Below, one piece after another: positions 23,553-37,000 of a stretch of 64,000 nt of DNA. The stretch covers positions 62,001-126,000 of the forward strand of contig JAIXMR010000047.1 of assembly GCA_025677835.1 (NCBI GenBank), given 5' to 3'. A program made the position numbers and the translations under genes. Source of the stretch: Sporodiniella umbellata (Eukaryota; Mucoromycota; Mucoromycetes; Mucorales; Rhizopodaceae). Each line of letters begins with the position of its first letter. The stretch's first letter is position 1. The notes under the pieces are model-generated. The model searched no databases, was not told the DNA's origin, and was given only the letters and a program-made list of their open reading frames with translations.

Positions 23553-23907
23553 ATCAATCGATCCATTTTACTGCCTAGAAAAAAAAAATTTAACTCCATT
23601 TCACTGCTTTTATTTAGAGTCTAAAACGAACACCGTCTCTTGTGAAGAAGCATGTTGCATCTTTTTCTGTAAAAAATTTAATGAAGAGAATGTTAAAATA
23701 TGTATAAAAAGAGTAGAAAAAATGATGGAAGTTGAAATTTGTTACCAAAGTGATCCAATTGAGTCAGAGCTTGTTTGTGAAGCACGAATGTTTGGTGCCC
23801 CAGGTCTATTCAACATGTACAAATCAAAAGAAATAAAAAAAAAACATGAAGAAATTGAAAAGAACAAAGATGAAAAGGGAGATATCTTGTTTTGTAAGCC
23901 AAAATAA
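23329..23907 (+). CDS. ORF spanning left TIR and core of the element, unknown
   Basis: 192 codons open from within the left arm (alternative start codon TTG, or an internal ATG at 23473) through the unique core. The arm-derived half is low-complexity and Phe/Ser-rich. The core-derived half has normal composition with paired Cys ('CEEACCIFFCKKF') and a Lys/Glu-rich C-terminus. No transposase motif (DDE/DDD, HTH) was seen. It may be a captured host fragment or a chance frame. Expression is unknown. Confidence 0.3.
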   Translation: MSFVITLNGVSFRKIGKAVKNFSRHGFTCFSNTIRQFFFSQLSLIQANMQADTSVCSHHIRFSYSSVHFTAWKKKSIDPFYCLEKKNLTPFHCFYLESKTNTVSCEEACCIFFCKKFNEENVKICIKRVEKMMEVEICYQSDPIESELVCEARMFGAPGLFNMYKSKEIKKKHEEIEKNKDEKGDILFCKPK

Positions 23908-23948
23908 TTGCGAGAAACGAAATCTGTTAAGATATAGGCGACTGGTTG

Positions 23949-24360
23949 TTTTTTTTCCAAGCAGTAAAATGAACAGATGAGTAGGAAAATCTAATGTGGT
24001 GGCTACAAACTGATGTGTCTGCCTGCATATGTGCCTGAATTAAACTCAATTGACTGAAGAAAAATTGTCTGATAGTATTACTGAAGCATGTAAAGCCATG
24101 CCTGCTGAAGTTCTTTACAGCTTTACCTATCTTTCTAAACGATACGCCATTCAATGTTATAACAAAACTCAATCTTTATCATCACAAAGTCAGAAAGTAT
24201 ATGTCATTTTTAGGTCAATTTGATTTAACTTATTATTACTTTTTTTTTTTTTTTTTTTTTTCAAAAGGACAAGGGACAATCATTTTCGGCTCAATGCCAT
24301 TTATTTTTTTGTTACGGACATTTAATTTTTTCAAAGTGACAAAATTTACCGCTCTCACTG
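23949..24360 (-). repeat. Right terminal inverted repeat
   Basis: 412 bp, the reverse complement of the left arm with few differences, for example a longer homopolymer at ~24241-24260 and divergent bases within the terminal 20 nt. Confidence 0.9.
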
Positions 24361-27300
24361 TATAGTAAGGAAGTTGCTATACTTAATCTATTTTAAGATT
24401 CTGTTATAATTAGTGCCAAAAAAAGCTGCTTCTTAAGAAAAGGCAAAACAAGATGGGAAAAAAGGTTACCAGTTGTGGCCAAACCTTATTCCCATGAGAA
24501 ACCACTGTCTTTCCCTGCTAAATAATATACTCTCAATAAACACAGCATTACATAGTACTTTGGTCTCTAATACACTTTTAGCCAGTCAGCAAATAAAGAG
24601 TTGAAGAAAAGAGATACGATCCAGACCAGATTGTCTGCAGTAGAAAAAGCAAACTGCCGACAAAAGGCGACTTAAATTCGTATTTTCGTATCACAGCTCA
24701 TATTGTCTTACAAGAAGCCGAGAAACACAAACCTTAGTTGTTTCGGTAAATGTCTTGTACCTTTTAACAAAAAAAAATACAAATAGTTTGAGATTTCTCG
24801 ACAAAAGCACGTAAAAAGAAACAGTGTGTCATGTATAAAGTTTTATTTTTTTTAAAAAAAAGGTAAAACGGTATGTTCTCATAGTGCTACGTTGTACTTT
24901 TTCCTAGACCAACAGAGTCCTAAATCAAGAGGCGGGTTTTTATTTTTAAAAGACGGTTTTATAGACTGTGGGTTGGAATTTTTTTAAAAATTAATCAAAT
25001 GCATAAGCTTTAAATAAGTATATGTAATGTCTTTGAAGGTTTTTCTCTTTGAAAATAGGCAAAATATCTCAAAGATCAAATACGGGCTCTTTACTTTCCT
25101 CTCTTTTTTTAGTAGGAAACACCAAGTGGTTTCAAGTTCTATTCTTGAAAATAAATCTTTAATTTTAGTCAGCCTACAAAAGTCTAGGTACCAAATCGAA
25201 AGTGCTACTGGTAAAGAGCTGACTGCTTAGTCCGCTTAAATTTTGAAAGAATGTTCGAAGTATACAAAAAAAGTTGCTAATAGCTAATCTGTATAAAACA
25301 CAAAGAGAAAATCTTCATGCATTAAGCTTCACATAAGCTTTTTTTCACGTTATTGTATATAAATACGTATATCTGTATATACTTGGCAGTTTTCAAAATA
25401 AAATACATTATTTTACAACTAACAAAGCACTATTTCTTGTTCATGGTTTGAAAGTCTAAAATCTTTGGCAGCATATTTCTTCTGATGAATATAGTTTGGA
25501 GTCCTGCTTTGTCTTTATGGAAAATTTTTTTAGCTATCCTTTTATTCATTCATTAAACAGCACTCAGTTAGCACAAAAGTGATTGATCTGGGCCGAAGCT
25601 TTAGCCTCAAACTTCAAAGTTTAGTAGTCTTTAGATCGTATTTTCCGGTATTTTACTTGGACACACTCGCTAGCCATTTTATTCATTATTTACAGGACCA
25701 AGCGAACGATAGTTTAAAGTGGGTCTCTATCCTATGCGGTTTAAAACTGATTTACAAGACATACAACACCCTGTTATTTGCCAAATTGTCTACTACAAAC
25801 GTTGTCTGTAACGAGGTCAATTACTCAAAATTCGAGATTTAATACGGAATCAATATACTTTATTAACCACTTTCAATGAAAGTGGTTAATAAAGTATGTT
25901 AAGGTGTGCAAGCGATATGGACAGAAAGAAGAAATTGTCATATAGATTGTGCTTCTTTGTTTCTTTTTTCTTTTTTTTTTTTTTTAAAAAAAAATAGAAC
26001 AACTAGAACGCAAAAAAACCCATAAGCTTGTTATTGGTAAGAGTAAATAACTTCTATATTTGGGTGTGTCGATCCTTTTTTTTTTTTTTTTTTTTTTTCG
26101 TGAACTTGGAATAAAAACGCGCGTATATAACACAGTGCCTCTTTATGTTCATCTTATGTTTTTGTTCCTATATAGAAAAAGCTAACATCCTATGTGCGTT
26201 CTAGAAACAGAAGTTTTGTGGGTATTTCCGCAAGCTATGCTGCATTTGAATATATTTTTACCAAAAATATGTAATAGTTGTGTCGAAACAGTTGCTTTGA
26301 TATATGCAAAAAAATAGCTTTACGAAGTATAAGCCTAGTAACACCAAACAACATTCAGTCATACTGTTACATCAACAAACCTTAAAATACAGAAATATGC
26401 TCTCATTTTTTTTTTATGATTTACAAAAAAAGAATATGCGGGCAGGGTTGACAATCCCTTTCCTTGGTATAACAGTTCACAAGGATAGAGTGCTTTGTGT
26501 ACTGATAGTAGTAAATAGGATTTTAAAGCCAAAAAGAAAAAATAAAAAAATGGGGCTACATAATTCAGATAGAACCTGCAACAGGCGCTACCATGCTTAA
26601 AGTGTAACTCTTTAGTCAATGGTTTGAACAGTCGGTCTGGCTTTTAATCATCTATCTCTTCCGTGCCTTTTTTTTTTAGTGACACGGTTTTTTGGAAATA
26701 CTTTCGTCAAAGAAAAGATATCCAAAAGTACGCCAAATCATACAGTTTGGTCAAGGCAAAAAAAAAGCAGGCTAACGTATAGTAAAATAAAAGCCTTGGA
26801 TTTGGAAAAATAACACTTTATAACGCCCTTGGATTGCCCATCAACCGAGCATTTAAAAAGCTTCAACGTTACAGTTTGTGTTTCTCAAAAGCGAGCGCCC
26901 TAGTCAAAAGATATGCGTACTACCAAAAGCTCTGTAAATGATAAGTTGTCTTGGTTAATACACCAGACATTAACACTCTGTTTCTGTAAACGGTTTAATA
27001 CGGTCAGTCTGATAGCGACGATGACCTACGCTTCCAGGGAATTGTTTTTTTTTTTTTCTTTTTTAAAAAAAGGGGGGAGATACATTGTAAAACGCTCTTT
27101 CCGCACCCTAGTCCAAAATCTGAGAAAACTCTTAATCTATAAGTTCGCGTTTTTAAAAGAAACAGCTTACTTCGATGTGTTTTTTTTTTATGTTAGTTGG
27201 ACTCATTATAAGTAAAGTTGATGTGTTATTTTTATAGCTTTGCCGGTCCAAGACGGTAGAAATTATACACAAAATACGATAATTATGGGCTTTTGGATAA

Positions 27301-28022
27301 ACGCGTATAGAAAGAAAAAGTTATTCAAAAGAGCAGCCGATATGTAACTTTGGTTAGAAAAAAAAAAATAAAGGAAAAAGGGGGATTTTAACTTCATTCG
27401 GGAATATAATAGCAGATGTTGATCGGGACGTTAGCGAAGTGTGAGAATAACGCCTCTTTTCAGCCATCAAAGGAAAATGGTTCAGGTGCTGCACTCTTTA
27501 CAAATAAGCAGTGTTATGTCCTACCCTCTTTGGGCTAGTGCACTGAAAACCCAAAGACCCAAAAAAAAGAAAAGAAAAAGACTGTTACTATCCGAGAAGG
27601 GGGCAATCGGGACTTCAACCTTAATAGCATTTTTTTGGCCCTGTTTCATCTTTTTGCAGGCAAATAACGCGACCTTACACAAACCTAATGTAAGCGCCTA
27701 TTTCTTTAATTAGCGTTATAAATATTCGAGTCATCAAAAAAGAAGGGCCCTAAAAATCACGGTGAATTCTACGTGAAAGGAAACTGTGAGAGTGATACAT
27801 ACGTTAGCATCTGAGATAAAATAGGATTGGCTAACGCATGCTTCAAAAAAGAAATGCTATACACTAGTAATACAAAGGTATCACACAGCAAGATGTGCTA
27901 CGCAAATAAGTCGCGTATAGACACTCACAGATGTGTTACAGTTTGGATTTAATATAATACTCTCAAGGGAGTTTCATAGTTTTTTTCTTTTTTCTTTTTT
28001 TTCAACTTTTTGCCTCACGAAA
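24361..28022. other. Long gene-poor region upstream of the giant gene
   Basis: About 3.6 kb with no convincing coding exon. It contains a T15A9 dyad at ~25971-25994, T-runs near 26078-26098, and a perfect 21-bp inverted repeat at 25855-25897. Small ORFs up to ~100 codons are Ser/Phe/Lys-rich and unsupported. Confidence 0.45.
25855..25897. repeat. Perfect 21-bp palindrome with 1-nt loop
   Basis: Two perfectly complementary 21-nt arms (starting ATACTTTATTAACC...) are separated by a single A. Such a near-perfect cruciform is unusual outside transposon or plasmid contexts. It has no TA-CAGTG ends and no adjacent gene within 1 kb. Function unknown. Confidence 0.8.
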
Positions 28023-31000
28023 ATGAAAGTTTTTGAAAAGAGCAGTGATTTTCCTGAGAACTGGTTCTTTATTAAGAATCATAGTAACGGCTATGTGTTG
28101 ATGGTCGAAAATGAGTCTCAAGAGACAGGAAGTCCTGTCGTTCTTTCTACTATTCGAACCAAAGATTATTCTTCGCAACTTTGGCGCTATGATCCCAAGG
28201 GATTCATTGTAAACAAAAAGTCAGGCCAGGTTATGGATGTTGCAAAAGGTAATTGAAAGTGCTATCCAAACGGGATAAATCCGAGAATTTCGGTCATTCA
28301 ATATGCCCTATGATAGGTAACGCAAAGGCTGGCGTAGACATTGTACAGCAAATCTCTTCTGAGGATAAGTCCTCTCAAAAATTTGGCCTGTCTTCTCAAG
28401 GCCATATCTTCTTGGTCAATAACGATTCGCTCGTTCTCGGCATCAAAGAGTCTTTTTTTTCTAGACGTGAGGGTCTTCATGTCCATCTTCAGTTAGTCGA
28501 TGGACGCCATTTGGATCGCAAAGAACAACGTTGGGACTTTGTTCTTCCTGTGATCAAAGACGACAGCGATAAATCGTCTGATAAAATACATGAGCGCTCT
28601 CTCCCTCCTTCTGCTAGACCTGACTCTTTGGCTGGCAGAAAAAGTTCTCGTAAATTGATTGATAAATATACACGTATCAATCTATCATATACTCATTTCA
28701 TCCTTAGATCGTCTTTCTTTCATGTCTGATTCTTCTCCTCGCTCCAGTATCGATCAAGAAGAAGCCACACGCATTCCTAGCGGTACTTTTCCTGACAAGC
28801 CTTTTCTCCTAAAGTCTGACGTCTCCGGTCTCTATATCAGTACTGAGGCCTCTACCGCAGATAAGGCTGGATCCCAACTCTCGATTCAAGCTTTCCGTAA
28901 GAGAGGATATGAAAGTCAACTGTGGATCTATGAAAGCTCTACCAACCGTATCGTAAGTAAGCTGTCCAATCTTGTCCTGGGCATCGAAAGCAACTCTGTC
29001 AAAGATGGCGCCTACATCAATCTCACCAACTCCTCCTCGGCTCAAGATAAAACTCAAGCTTGGGTTCTATCTCCTGAAGGCGAGGTCACTTTGAAAAGTG
29101 ATCCTAGCTACGTTCTTGGTTTCAAGGACAGTTGGTTTGGAAACCGTGAAGGTGCTCATCTTCATATTCAAAAGAAGGCCAAAGGCAACCAACAACAAAA
29201 ATTCACTGTCGTTCTACCTATCATTAAGTCTAGTGCTAACGATAAAAAGGGTGTTTTCCCTGAAGGATGGTTTTTCGTAAAGAGCCAGGCCCATGGTTTG
29301 GTATTAACAGTATTGAATACTGGTACTATCGCTGCCGAAGTCGAAGCAACAAAGTTGGATTCCGCAAATTATAGTCGCCAACTTTGGATGTACGAAAACG
29401 GTTATCTTGTTAACAGAGCTTCTAAAATGGTGCTTGATATTCGTGGAGGTAAGCTTGAGAATGGTTCTTTTAGTTTAGCCCAAGAAAAAAGTCTCGTACA
29501 CTTTTTTAATTACAATCGATAATTAGGTTCCATTACATCTGGCGCTACCATTTGTCAATATACTAAAAAGACCGAGAACGCTGAAAACCAACTCTGGGAG
29601 TTATCAGCTGGAAGCTCTATCTATTCCGCATCAAACAAAAACCTTGTATTAACCGTAAAAGAAAACGAATTGAAAAGATCTGCCTTGTTTTTATCTGAGA
29701 AAAAATCTTCGAATGCTAAAGGCCAATGCTGGAACTTTGTTTTGCCGGTGTTTAAACCAAGAAGTAAAGGGATAAGCAAAATTATATGTTACTTACAGTT
29801 TTCTTTTTTTTTTAAAAAAAAAAATAACAATAATCGTTAGAGTTTACGCTTGCTGAGTTCCCATCAGGCTGGTTCTTTGTTCGTTCTTATGTAAAAGGCT
29901 CTACTACAGAGTCACCCTATGTTCTTACTGCTTCCGAAAAATCTATTGAATTATCGCTTCTTGATCGCGACAATTGGCAAAGCCAACTTTGGTCTTTTAC
30001 TGATGGAAAATTGACAAACTATAGCACTGATCTTGTTATTCATGTTGATAGTAAGTTTGCAATACAAGTATATGTTGGGGTTGATCTGTTCCTTATATAT
30101 TTTTTCTCTCTAAAGATTACACAGCTGGATCAGAAATCGTTCAAAAAGAAAAAGCCGACAAAAAGTGGTGCATGACAACGGATGGTTACCTTTTGTACAG
30201 CTCTGAAAAAGAAAAGCTTGCTTTGTCTGCTAACCTCCAAGGCGACAGGCACAAATTGATTTTGACTGCAAACAAATATTCTCAAGAGCATCAATGGGGT
30301 TTCTTGGTTCCCAAGTTTGGCTATCGTCATGGATATCAAATTCTCACTCAATGGTCTGTCTCTGTTATCCGTGTACTAAAAGAAACCGGTAGTTCAAAGA
30401 CTATCGTAAATACTAACGTAATCGATCACCCTGCTGCTGAATGGCCCCAAGGAGAATTCTTCATTCAAGGCGGTGGCGGGTACGCACTTGTACCAGAACA
30501 ATCTGAAGCTGGATCTTTCGTCACCATGAAGCAATTGGCTTTGGATAACGCGGAAATATTTAAATGGTCATACAGAAATGGTTATCTTGTACATGTTGTA
30601 TCAGGATATGTTTTGCATATTCAAGGTAGTTTGCAAAAGAAATTAGCCTTTTTTAGCACCGTTTAAACTAATATCTATATAGATAAATGGGTAGATGGTG
30701 CCAAGCTTCAACTATCAAAAGAGGTTGCAGATGATCAGGATCAGTTCTGGACTCTCAAGACGAATGGCCAAATAGTCTCACAAAAGAACTCAAAGTTCGG
30801 TTTGAATTTTGTTCAACTGAACGGTGCATGGACTGTTCAAATCTCCTCTACTATATATTATGCCTGGAGATTACTGTACGGAAAGTATGAGCTTCGATAT
30901 TCTGAAAAGGAGGGTCGAGAGATTTCGTACCTTGTTAGCTTCCGAAGAATTATTTTAACCCTGAGAATCATCCGCAAACGTAAGTGATTGTTTCTATAAA

Positions 31001-34000
31001 CGACGTTTTGTTTGATTTCTAACCTTTTGGTATAGAAAAAGTAGATCAAAAGCTGGTCACTCGTTCATATGGTGTTTTTCCAGAAGGTTGGTTGTTCATC
31101 CGGTCTAAGAAGAACCCAGAACTGGCCATTACTGTTTCCGATAAGAAGAAAGGTGCTCAACTGATCTTATCTAAGCTCAGTACCAAGACTTTTACTCGCC
31201 AATTGTGGAGATACAACGATGATAAATGTCTTGTAAATATGGAAACTAACTATGTCATTGATGTTGCTGGCGGAAAGCTCCTTCAAGGTGCTAATGTTAT
31301 CCAATGGTCACCCAAATTTCTACGTATAAGCCAAAAGAATCAAATCTGGGGTCTTTCTGTTGACGGACACATACATACCAAAACCAACACAAATCTCATT
31401 CTTTCTGGTCAAATTAAGGAAGGTGCGCAGTTGAAGTTGAACAAACGAAGTGAATCAGTTCAGGAAGATCAGCAGTGGACTTTTGCTCGCCCTATCTTTG
31501 GCAAGACATCGCATACCAGTTATGCTGCTCAGCAGGCCCACCGAAGTAGTTTGGTAATCGACAAAGTGGACAGCAACGAAACGGTTCGTGTGTCTAAAGA
31601 AGATGAGTATGAGAGCGTAAATAAGCGAGTCATCACTCGCAGATGGGGCGTTTTCCCTACCGGTAGTTTCTTTATTCGTTGTAAGAACTTGGCTTTGACT
31701 GTTGAGCGAGACGAATCCTCTCAGAAATACCGCATTGTACTCCGAACTTTGAACTTTAAGCAGTATAAGCTTCAGTATTGGACATATATGGATGGCTATT
31801 TGGTCAATGCAGAAACTGGATTTGTTCTTGATGCTCAAGCATCTGAGGATGTTTCGGTTGAGAGTGCTCAAACTCAAGTTTACCTTAATGAAAAAGGATC
31901 TCATGAAGGCCAATTTTGGGACCTTGGGGCTAATGGAGAGATACATTTGAGATCTAACGAGCGTTTAGTCATTGGTGTATCTAAAGCTGCTGATATTAAA
32001 GAAGGCGCACTTGTTGGCCTCCAAAGAATTCGTGTCGTTCTTTCAGAAGCCGACAATAAGCAAGTAACCGAGCTTAAGTCTGATTCTTGGTTGCACTGGA
32101 CATTCTCCAAACCAGTTTTCGGCAAACGTGCTATAACTTCCGGTACACCTGATGAGACCCCCGAGGTTGAAAGCTTTGAAGATGAAAAAACCGATATTCA
32201 GGAGCAAGATGAGGTGGTTCCTGAGAATGAAGATGAAGAGGAAGAAGAGTATGACGATGAGGATGTAGTAATTCAACCAGCTGGGGAGATTGAGGATTCG
32301 TTTGAGTCACCTATTGCAAGTCCTACACCCAGTCCCTCCCCTTCCGACAAAACTACTGCTTCAAATAAAGGAGTTGAAATCGTCTCTCCTAATACCGTTG
32401 TCGAGGCAGTCGAAACCAAAGATTTTAAGCCTGAAGAAGTTGAGACTGAGGTTAATGTCAAAAAGGATGAAGGTACTGTGGTTGAAGTTGTGCAAGAAGG
32501 TGAATTAATCAGCAGAGTACCACACGATGCTCCTTCTTCTCGACCTACCACGCCATCACCTAGCTCTAGCGCCCGCCCGCAGAAACATGTTCGTACAAAG
32601 TCCAACTCTTCAAACCGTAGCTCATTCCAACTCGAAGAACACTATGTCCCTACTGGATTTGAGAAAATTGTACGCTACAAGAATCACCAAGGTGGTTTCC
32701 CTGAAGGTTATTTTTTCATTAAAAGCTCTCTTCATGGTTATGTCCTGGAGCTTATAGGTGAAGTTAAAGATGGTGCTGAGGTTGTTTTGACAAAAATCAA
32801 ATCCCAAGATTTTGCCTCGCAACTTTGGACTTGTCAAAACGATCACTTAGTTAACCTCAAGGGCGATTCTCTCGTTTTAGATGCTGCTGAAGGCTCACTA
32901 GTTACAGGGGAGCGTCTGCACATGTCCGAAAAGACTTTGGAATCTGTAGGAAACGACGATCAGCTCTGGGATTTCACTCACGAGAAATTCATTCTGCTCA
33001 AAAACCAACGCCATATTGTATTATCCATTAAGACCGCCAAAACCAAATCAACTCCAGAGCGTATTGAGGTTTACTGTCAAGAAGCTAAAAATCTTATTAA
33101 AAAGGAAGCGCGTCCAGAGCAACGGTGGGAGATCTTGGTCCCAGCGTTAATCGCGGTTAACAACCACGATGATGGTGTTCATATCATTGAGCCTGGAAAA
33201 GTCAATACTGTTTCTAGCTCTGCTGCAACAATCCTTTCCTACAAGTGGCTCAAAGAAACTTTCTGTCATCGTGTTACTGAGCGAAACCAGTGGCCTAGTA
33301 CTGAGGGATGGTTTTTTATTCGCTTTGGTAATGATAATCATTTTATAGCCTCCGGAGAAACCTCTCAGAGTGAAATTGGCCTGTATGAAATTACAGAGAA
33401 ATCAGACTACAGAAGGTTCTTATGGACATATGTTGATGGATACTTAATCAATTATCGATACAATCTTCGCTTGGTTTTGAATTCATGTAATGGTTCATAT
33501 TCTACTTCTATTTCAGAAACTAATTTTTTTTATAGCTCGTCGCTGGGTTTTATCAAACTCACATGCCACAATGGATCAAAAATTCTTTATCTCATCCAAC
33601 GGTGCTCTTTCAATCCGTATCTCCAAAATTGTCTATTATATTAGATTCATTAACAAGTCTGGATCCTACTACTTGGATGTTACTACTGATGCAACAGCCT
33701 CAGACGTACAGGGTTTGGAGATGCATATTCCTGTAGTATCTGATACTGAATATCAGAAGACACTTACTGAAGCTCATCATAAAGCTTATAGCTTTATTCG
33801 TAAGCAAAAAACTGATTGGTCCATTTTAAGTGCAAGTAATTCTATCCGTCGAGCTATATTTCCTGTTTCTACCTGGTTCTTTGTTAAAGCAAGTGGGGCT
33901 GAAGAACTTGTCTTGTGCATCAAAGACAATGAGTCGCAGCTTGCTCTCAAAAAATTAGATTTGAAAAACTTCAAGAACCAACTCTGGACCTTTAACGATG

Positions 34001-37000
34001 GACACTTGATCAATTACGACAGTAAATTTGTTATCACTGTCGAAGGTAAGCACTTGTACATGAATGTGAGCTATACAGCGTTCGGTTTATTTACCAGCTA
34101 CTGTTCTTTTCACTCCTTTAGGTTCTGTTGCCTCTAATTCAAAGATTATTTATTCATCTGAAGCTGGTATAAGCACTCAAAAATGGATTTTAACTACCGA
34201 TGGACATATTGAACTTGAAGCTCATGAGCGTTTCGCTCTCAGCGTTGTTGAACTCAAAGACTCACAACCATTGATTCTTGATTCATCTAATAAGCCAAAC
34301 TACAAGGTCATCCAATGGAAATTTTCAACTCCAGTATTCGGCAAAAGAACAATCAACGCTGCCAAGGCTATAGAAAGTGGCGATATAATTGAAGGCGAAA
34401 AAGAAGTACAGACAATTAGTAAAGCTAACTTGGCCCTTACTCGTCGTTCAACAAAAACTGCTTATGATACTTACCATGAAACATTAACCATTGTTCGTTG
34501 GTGGAAGATTGTCTTCTTGCGCCGCGTATCTACTTGTCGTACCCAAAAAGAATATCTGCAGGTTCTTGAAGAGTATCGCCAAATTTTGCACAGTAGACTT
34601 GTTCAATATATTACTGTCTGTCGCACCTCAATTTATGGTGAAGAATTACGTATTATAGAAGATTTTGTAGCAGAAAACGAACAGTTGTTTGAAAAGCACA
34701 TTTTTACAAAGTCATTAGCAAGCCTTAAAAATCACAAGCCTGAAGATACTATCAAAAATCTAGATTTGACCAATGCAGTGGAAGAGGTTTGCAGTGAAAT
34801 AGAAAAGAAGGTGCAATCAATTGCCCAATCTAAACCTAAAGAAGGCTTAAGCCTGCCAAAGTCTGAAATGGAAACTGTTGATCGTTCCGTAATCGCTATC
34901 GATAAGGTTCAAATCACTGTTCGTCGCTATATCATTATCATTCGACGCCGTGTTACTGAGGCAGTGGAAAACAACAAGAAGCCCGAAGATATTGTTAAAA
35001 TGATTGAAGATTCGCACAAAGAGTTGGTTGTTGAAATCGACGAGATACAAAAAGACTCTGACAAAGCATTGACCGAATCTACCTATATCAGTACTGGGTA
35101 TAAAAAGCAGCTTGAAGAGTCAGTTCATACTGTCATCAAGAGTTCTAAAAACGAATTGGAAAAAATTACATCTAATGTCGAAAAGTGTTGTCATTACACA
35201 CACGAAGATTGGGATAACATCACAAAAAAATTGGACAGTGAAATAACAGAGTGCAAGAACACTATTGCATCTTATGACAATCTAACCGAAGAAGAACAGC
35301 CTATTGTTGTTGAGGAAGACGATATTGAAAGTGCACGTTTAGACGTCGTTGCTACTGTAGCGGAAACTAAAGGTTATATTCAACAATGGTTTACGAACTT
35401 CGAAAGTGATCTTGAATACACTAGCAAGCACTCTCCCAAAAATACTGAGGTTATAATTGATGCAGCTAAATTGGAAGTAGTCTCAAAGCTGGACGAAACA
35501 ATTGCATTGGTTTCTATGCTCTCTAGAACCTTGACTTATTTGACATGGAAGGAGCGTTACCATTTGATTTCGTATTTAATCACAATTAAGACACATTTGG
35601 TATCCTCCTTGAATTATATTGGAGCTCAGCCTAAAGATCGATTGGAAACATTCAAAATTATCTTTGACAAGCGCCAACAAATCGATTTGTTAAAAAATAT
35701 CGAGGTGATAATTAAAAAGACATCCCATTCGAACACAGTTGAGGACATTGATTCAAGGACCCAATCTAAGGCATTAAAATCATCTGAAATCGAAAAAAAC
35801 AAAACGGTAAAAAAAATAACAAACATGCCAGTTGTCAATCAACAAGCCATTGAAACTTCTAAGGTCGTTAACACTGTTGCTGACAAGGTCACTGGTGCTC
35901 TCATTGATGATAAGAAGACTGTATCTCATATTGAAGACATTGTCAAGGATGCTAAATATGTCACTGTTGAAGTCATTGCTGACGGCAAGAAGACCCAGAC
36001 TGTCATTGACACCGCTCACGTTACTGATGAAGTTATCTCTACTCACAAGGATAATGAATTCACCAAGAAGGTAGTCACTGGCGCTGTTACTGACGCTATT
36101 GTCAACGACAAGACTGTCACTTCTGTCATCGAGACTATTGCTGACACTAAGAAGACTGTCCCTGTTAAGATTGTGAAAGACGAAAAAGAAATCGATCACA
36201 CCAAGAAGGACCAAGTTTACGTGATTGTCAAGAAGACTGACGAGATTACCTCTGAAGTCAAGCCCAAGGTCAAGACTGTGGAAGAGATTCACACTGTAGT
36301 AGACGTGATTGAAGGCAAGACCAAGCCTACCAAGCCTACCAAGCCTACTGGGCATACCGGCAAGGTAGCTGAAGTCAAGAAGACTGAAGTCATCGAGACT
36401 ATCACTACCAAGCCTGTCACTGAAGTAGTTGATGTTACTGAAGAAGTTACTGTCATTGAAACTTCTAAGGTTGTTAACACTGTCGCTGACAAAGTCACTG
36501 GTGCTCTCATTGATGATAAGAAGACTGTATCTCATATTGAAGACATTGTCAAGGATGCTAAATATGTCACTGTTGAAGTCATTGCTGACGGCAAGAAGAC
36601 CCAGACTGTCATTGATACCGCTCATGTTACTGATGAAGTTATCTCTACTCACAAGGATAACGAATTCACCAAGAAGGTAGTCACTGGCGCTGTTACTGAC
36701 GCTATTGTCAACGACAAGACTGTCACTTCTGTCATCGAGACTATTGCTGACACTAAGAAGACTGTCCCTGTTAAGATTGTGAAAGATGAGAAAGAAATCG
36801 ATCACACCAAGAAGGACCAAGTTTACGTGATTGTCAAGAAGACTGACGAGATTACCTCTGAAGTCAAGCCCAAGGTCAAGACTGTGGAAGAGATTCAACT
36901 GTAGTAGACGTGATTGAAGGCAAGACTAAGCCTACCAAGCCTACTGAAAAGGTAGCTGAAGTCAAGAAGACTGAAGTCATCGAGACTATCACTACCAAGC

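Larger units (their letters stand above)
23143..24360. mobile_element. Tc1/mariner-like non-autonomous element with ~410-bp terminal inverted repeats
   Basis: The termini read CAGTGGAACGATAAATTTTG and, on the other strand, CAGTGAGAGCGGTAAATTTTG, flanked by a TA on each side (23141-23142 and 24361-24362). CAGTG ends with a TA duplication are the hallmark of Tc1/mariner-type DNA transposons. The arms run 23143-23552 and 23949-24360 and are near-identical along their length, including a poly-A/T block in each. The unique core is ~396 bp and has no DDE transposase. Length is 1218 bp. The long arms give a foldback architecture. The near-identity of the arms suggests recent movement or ongoing homogenisation. 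Confidence 0.88.

Noticed and set aside
26304..27215. Several 86-100 codon frames upstream of the giant gene
   Set aside because: Full of homopolymer-derived Phe/Lys runs, no splice partners, no recognisable family.
28023..34350. Reading the RICIN-like modules as a toxin B chain
   Set aside because: Beta-trefoil modules occur in many non-toxic proteins, and no ribosome-inactivating catalytic chain, signal peptide or other toxin feature is present.
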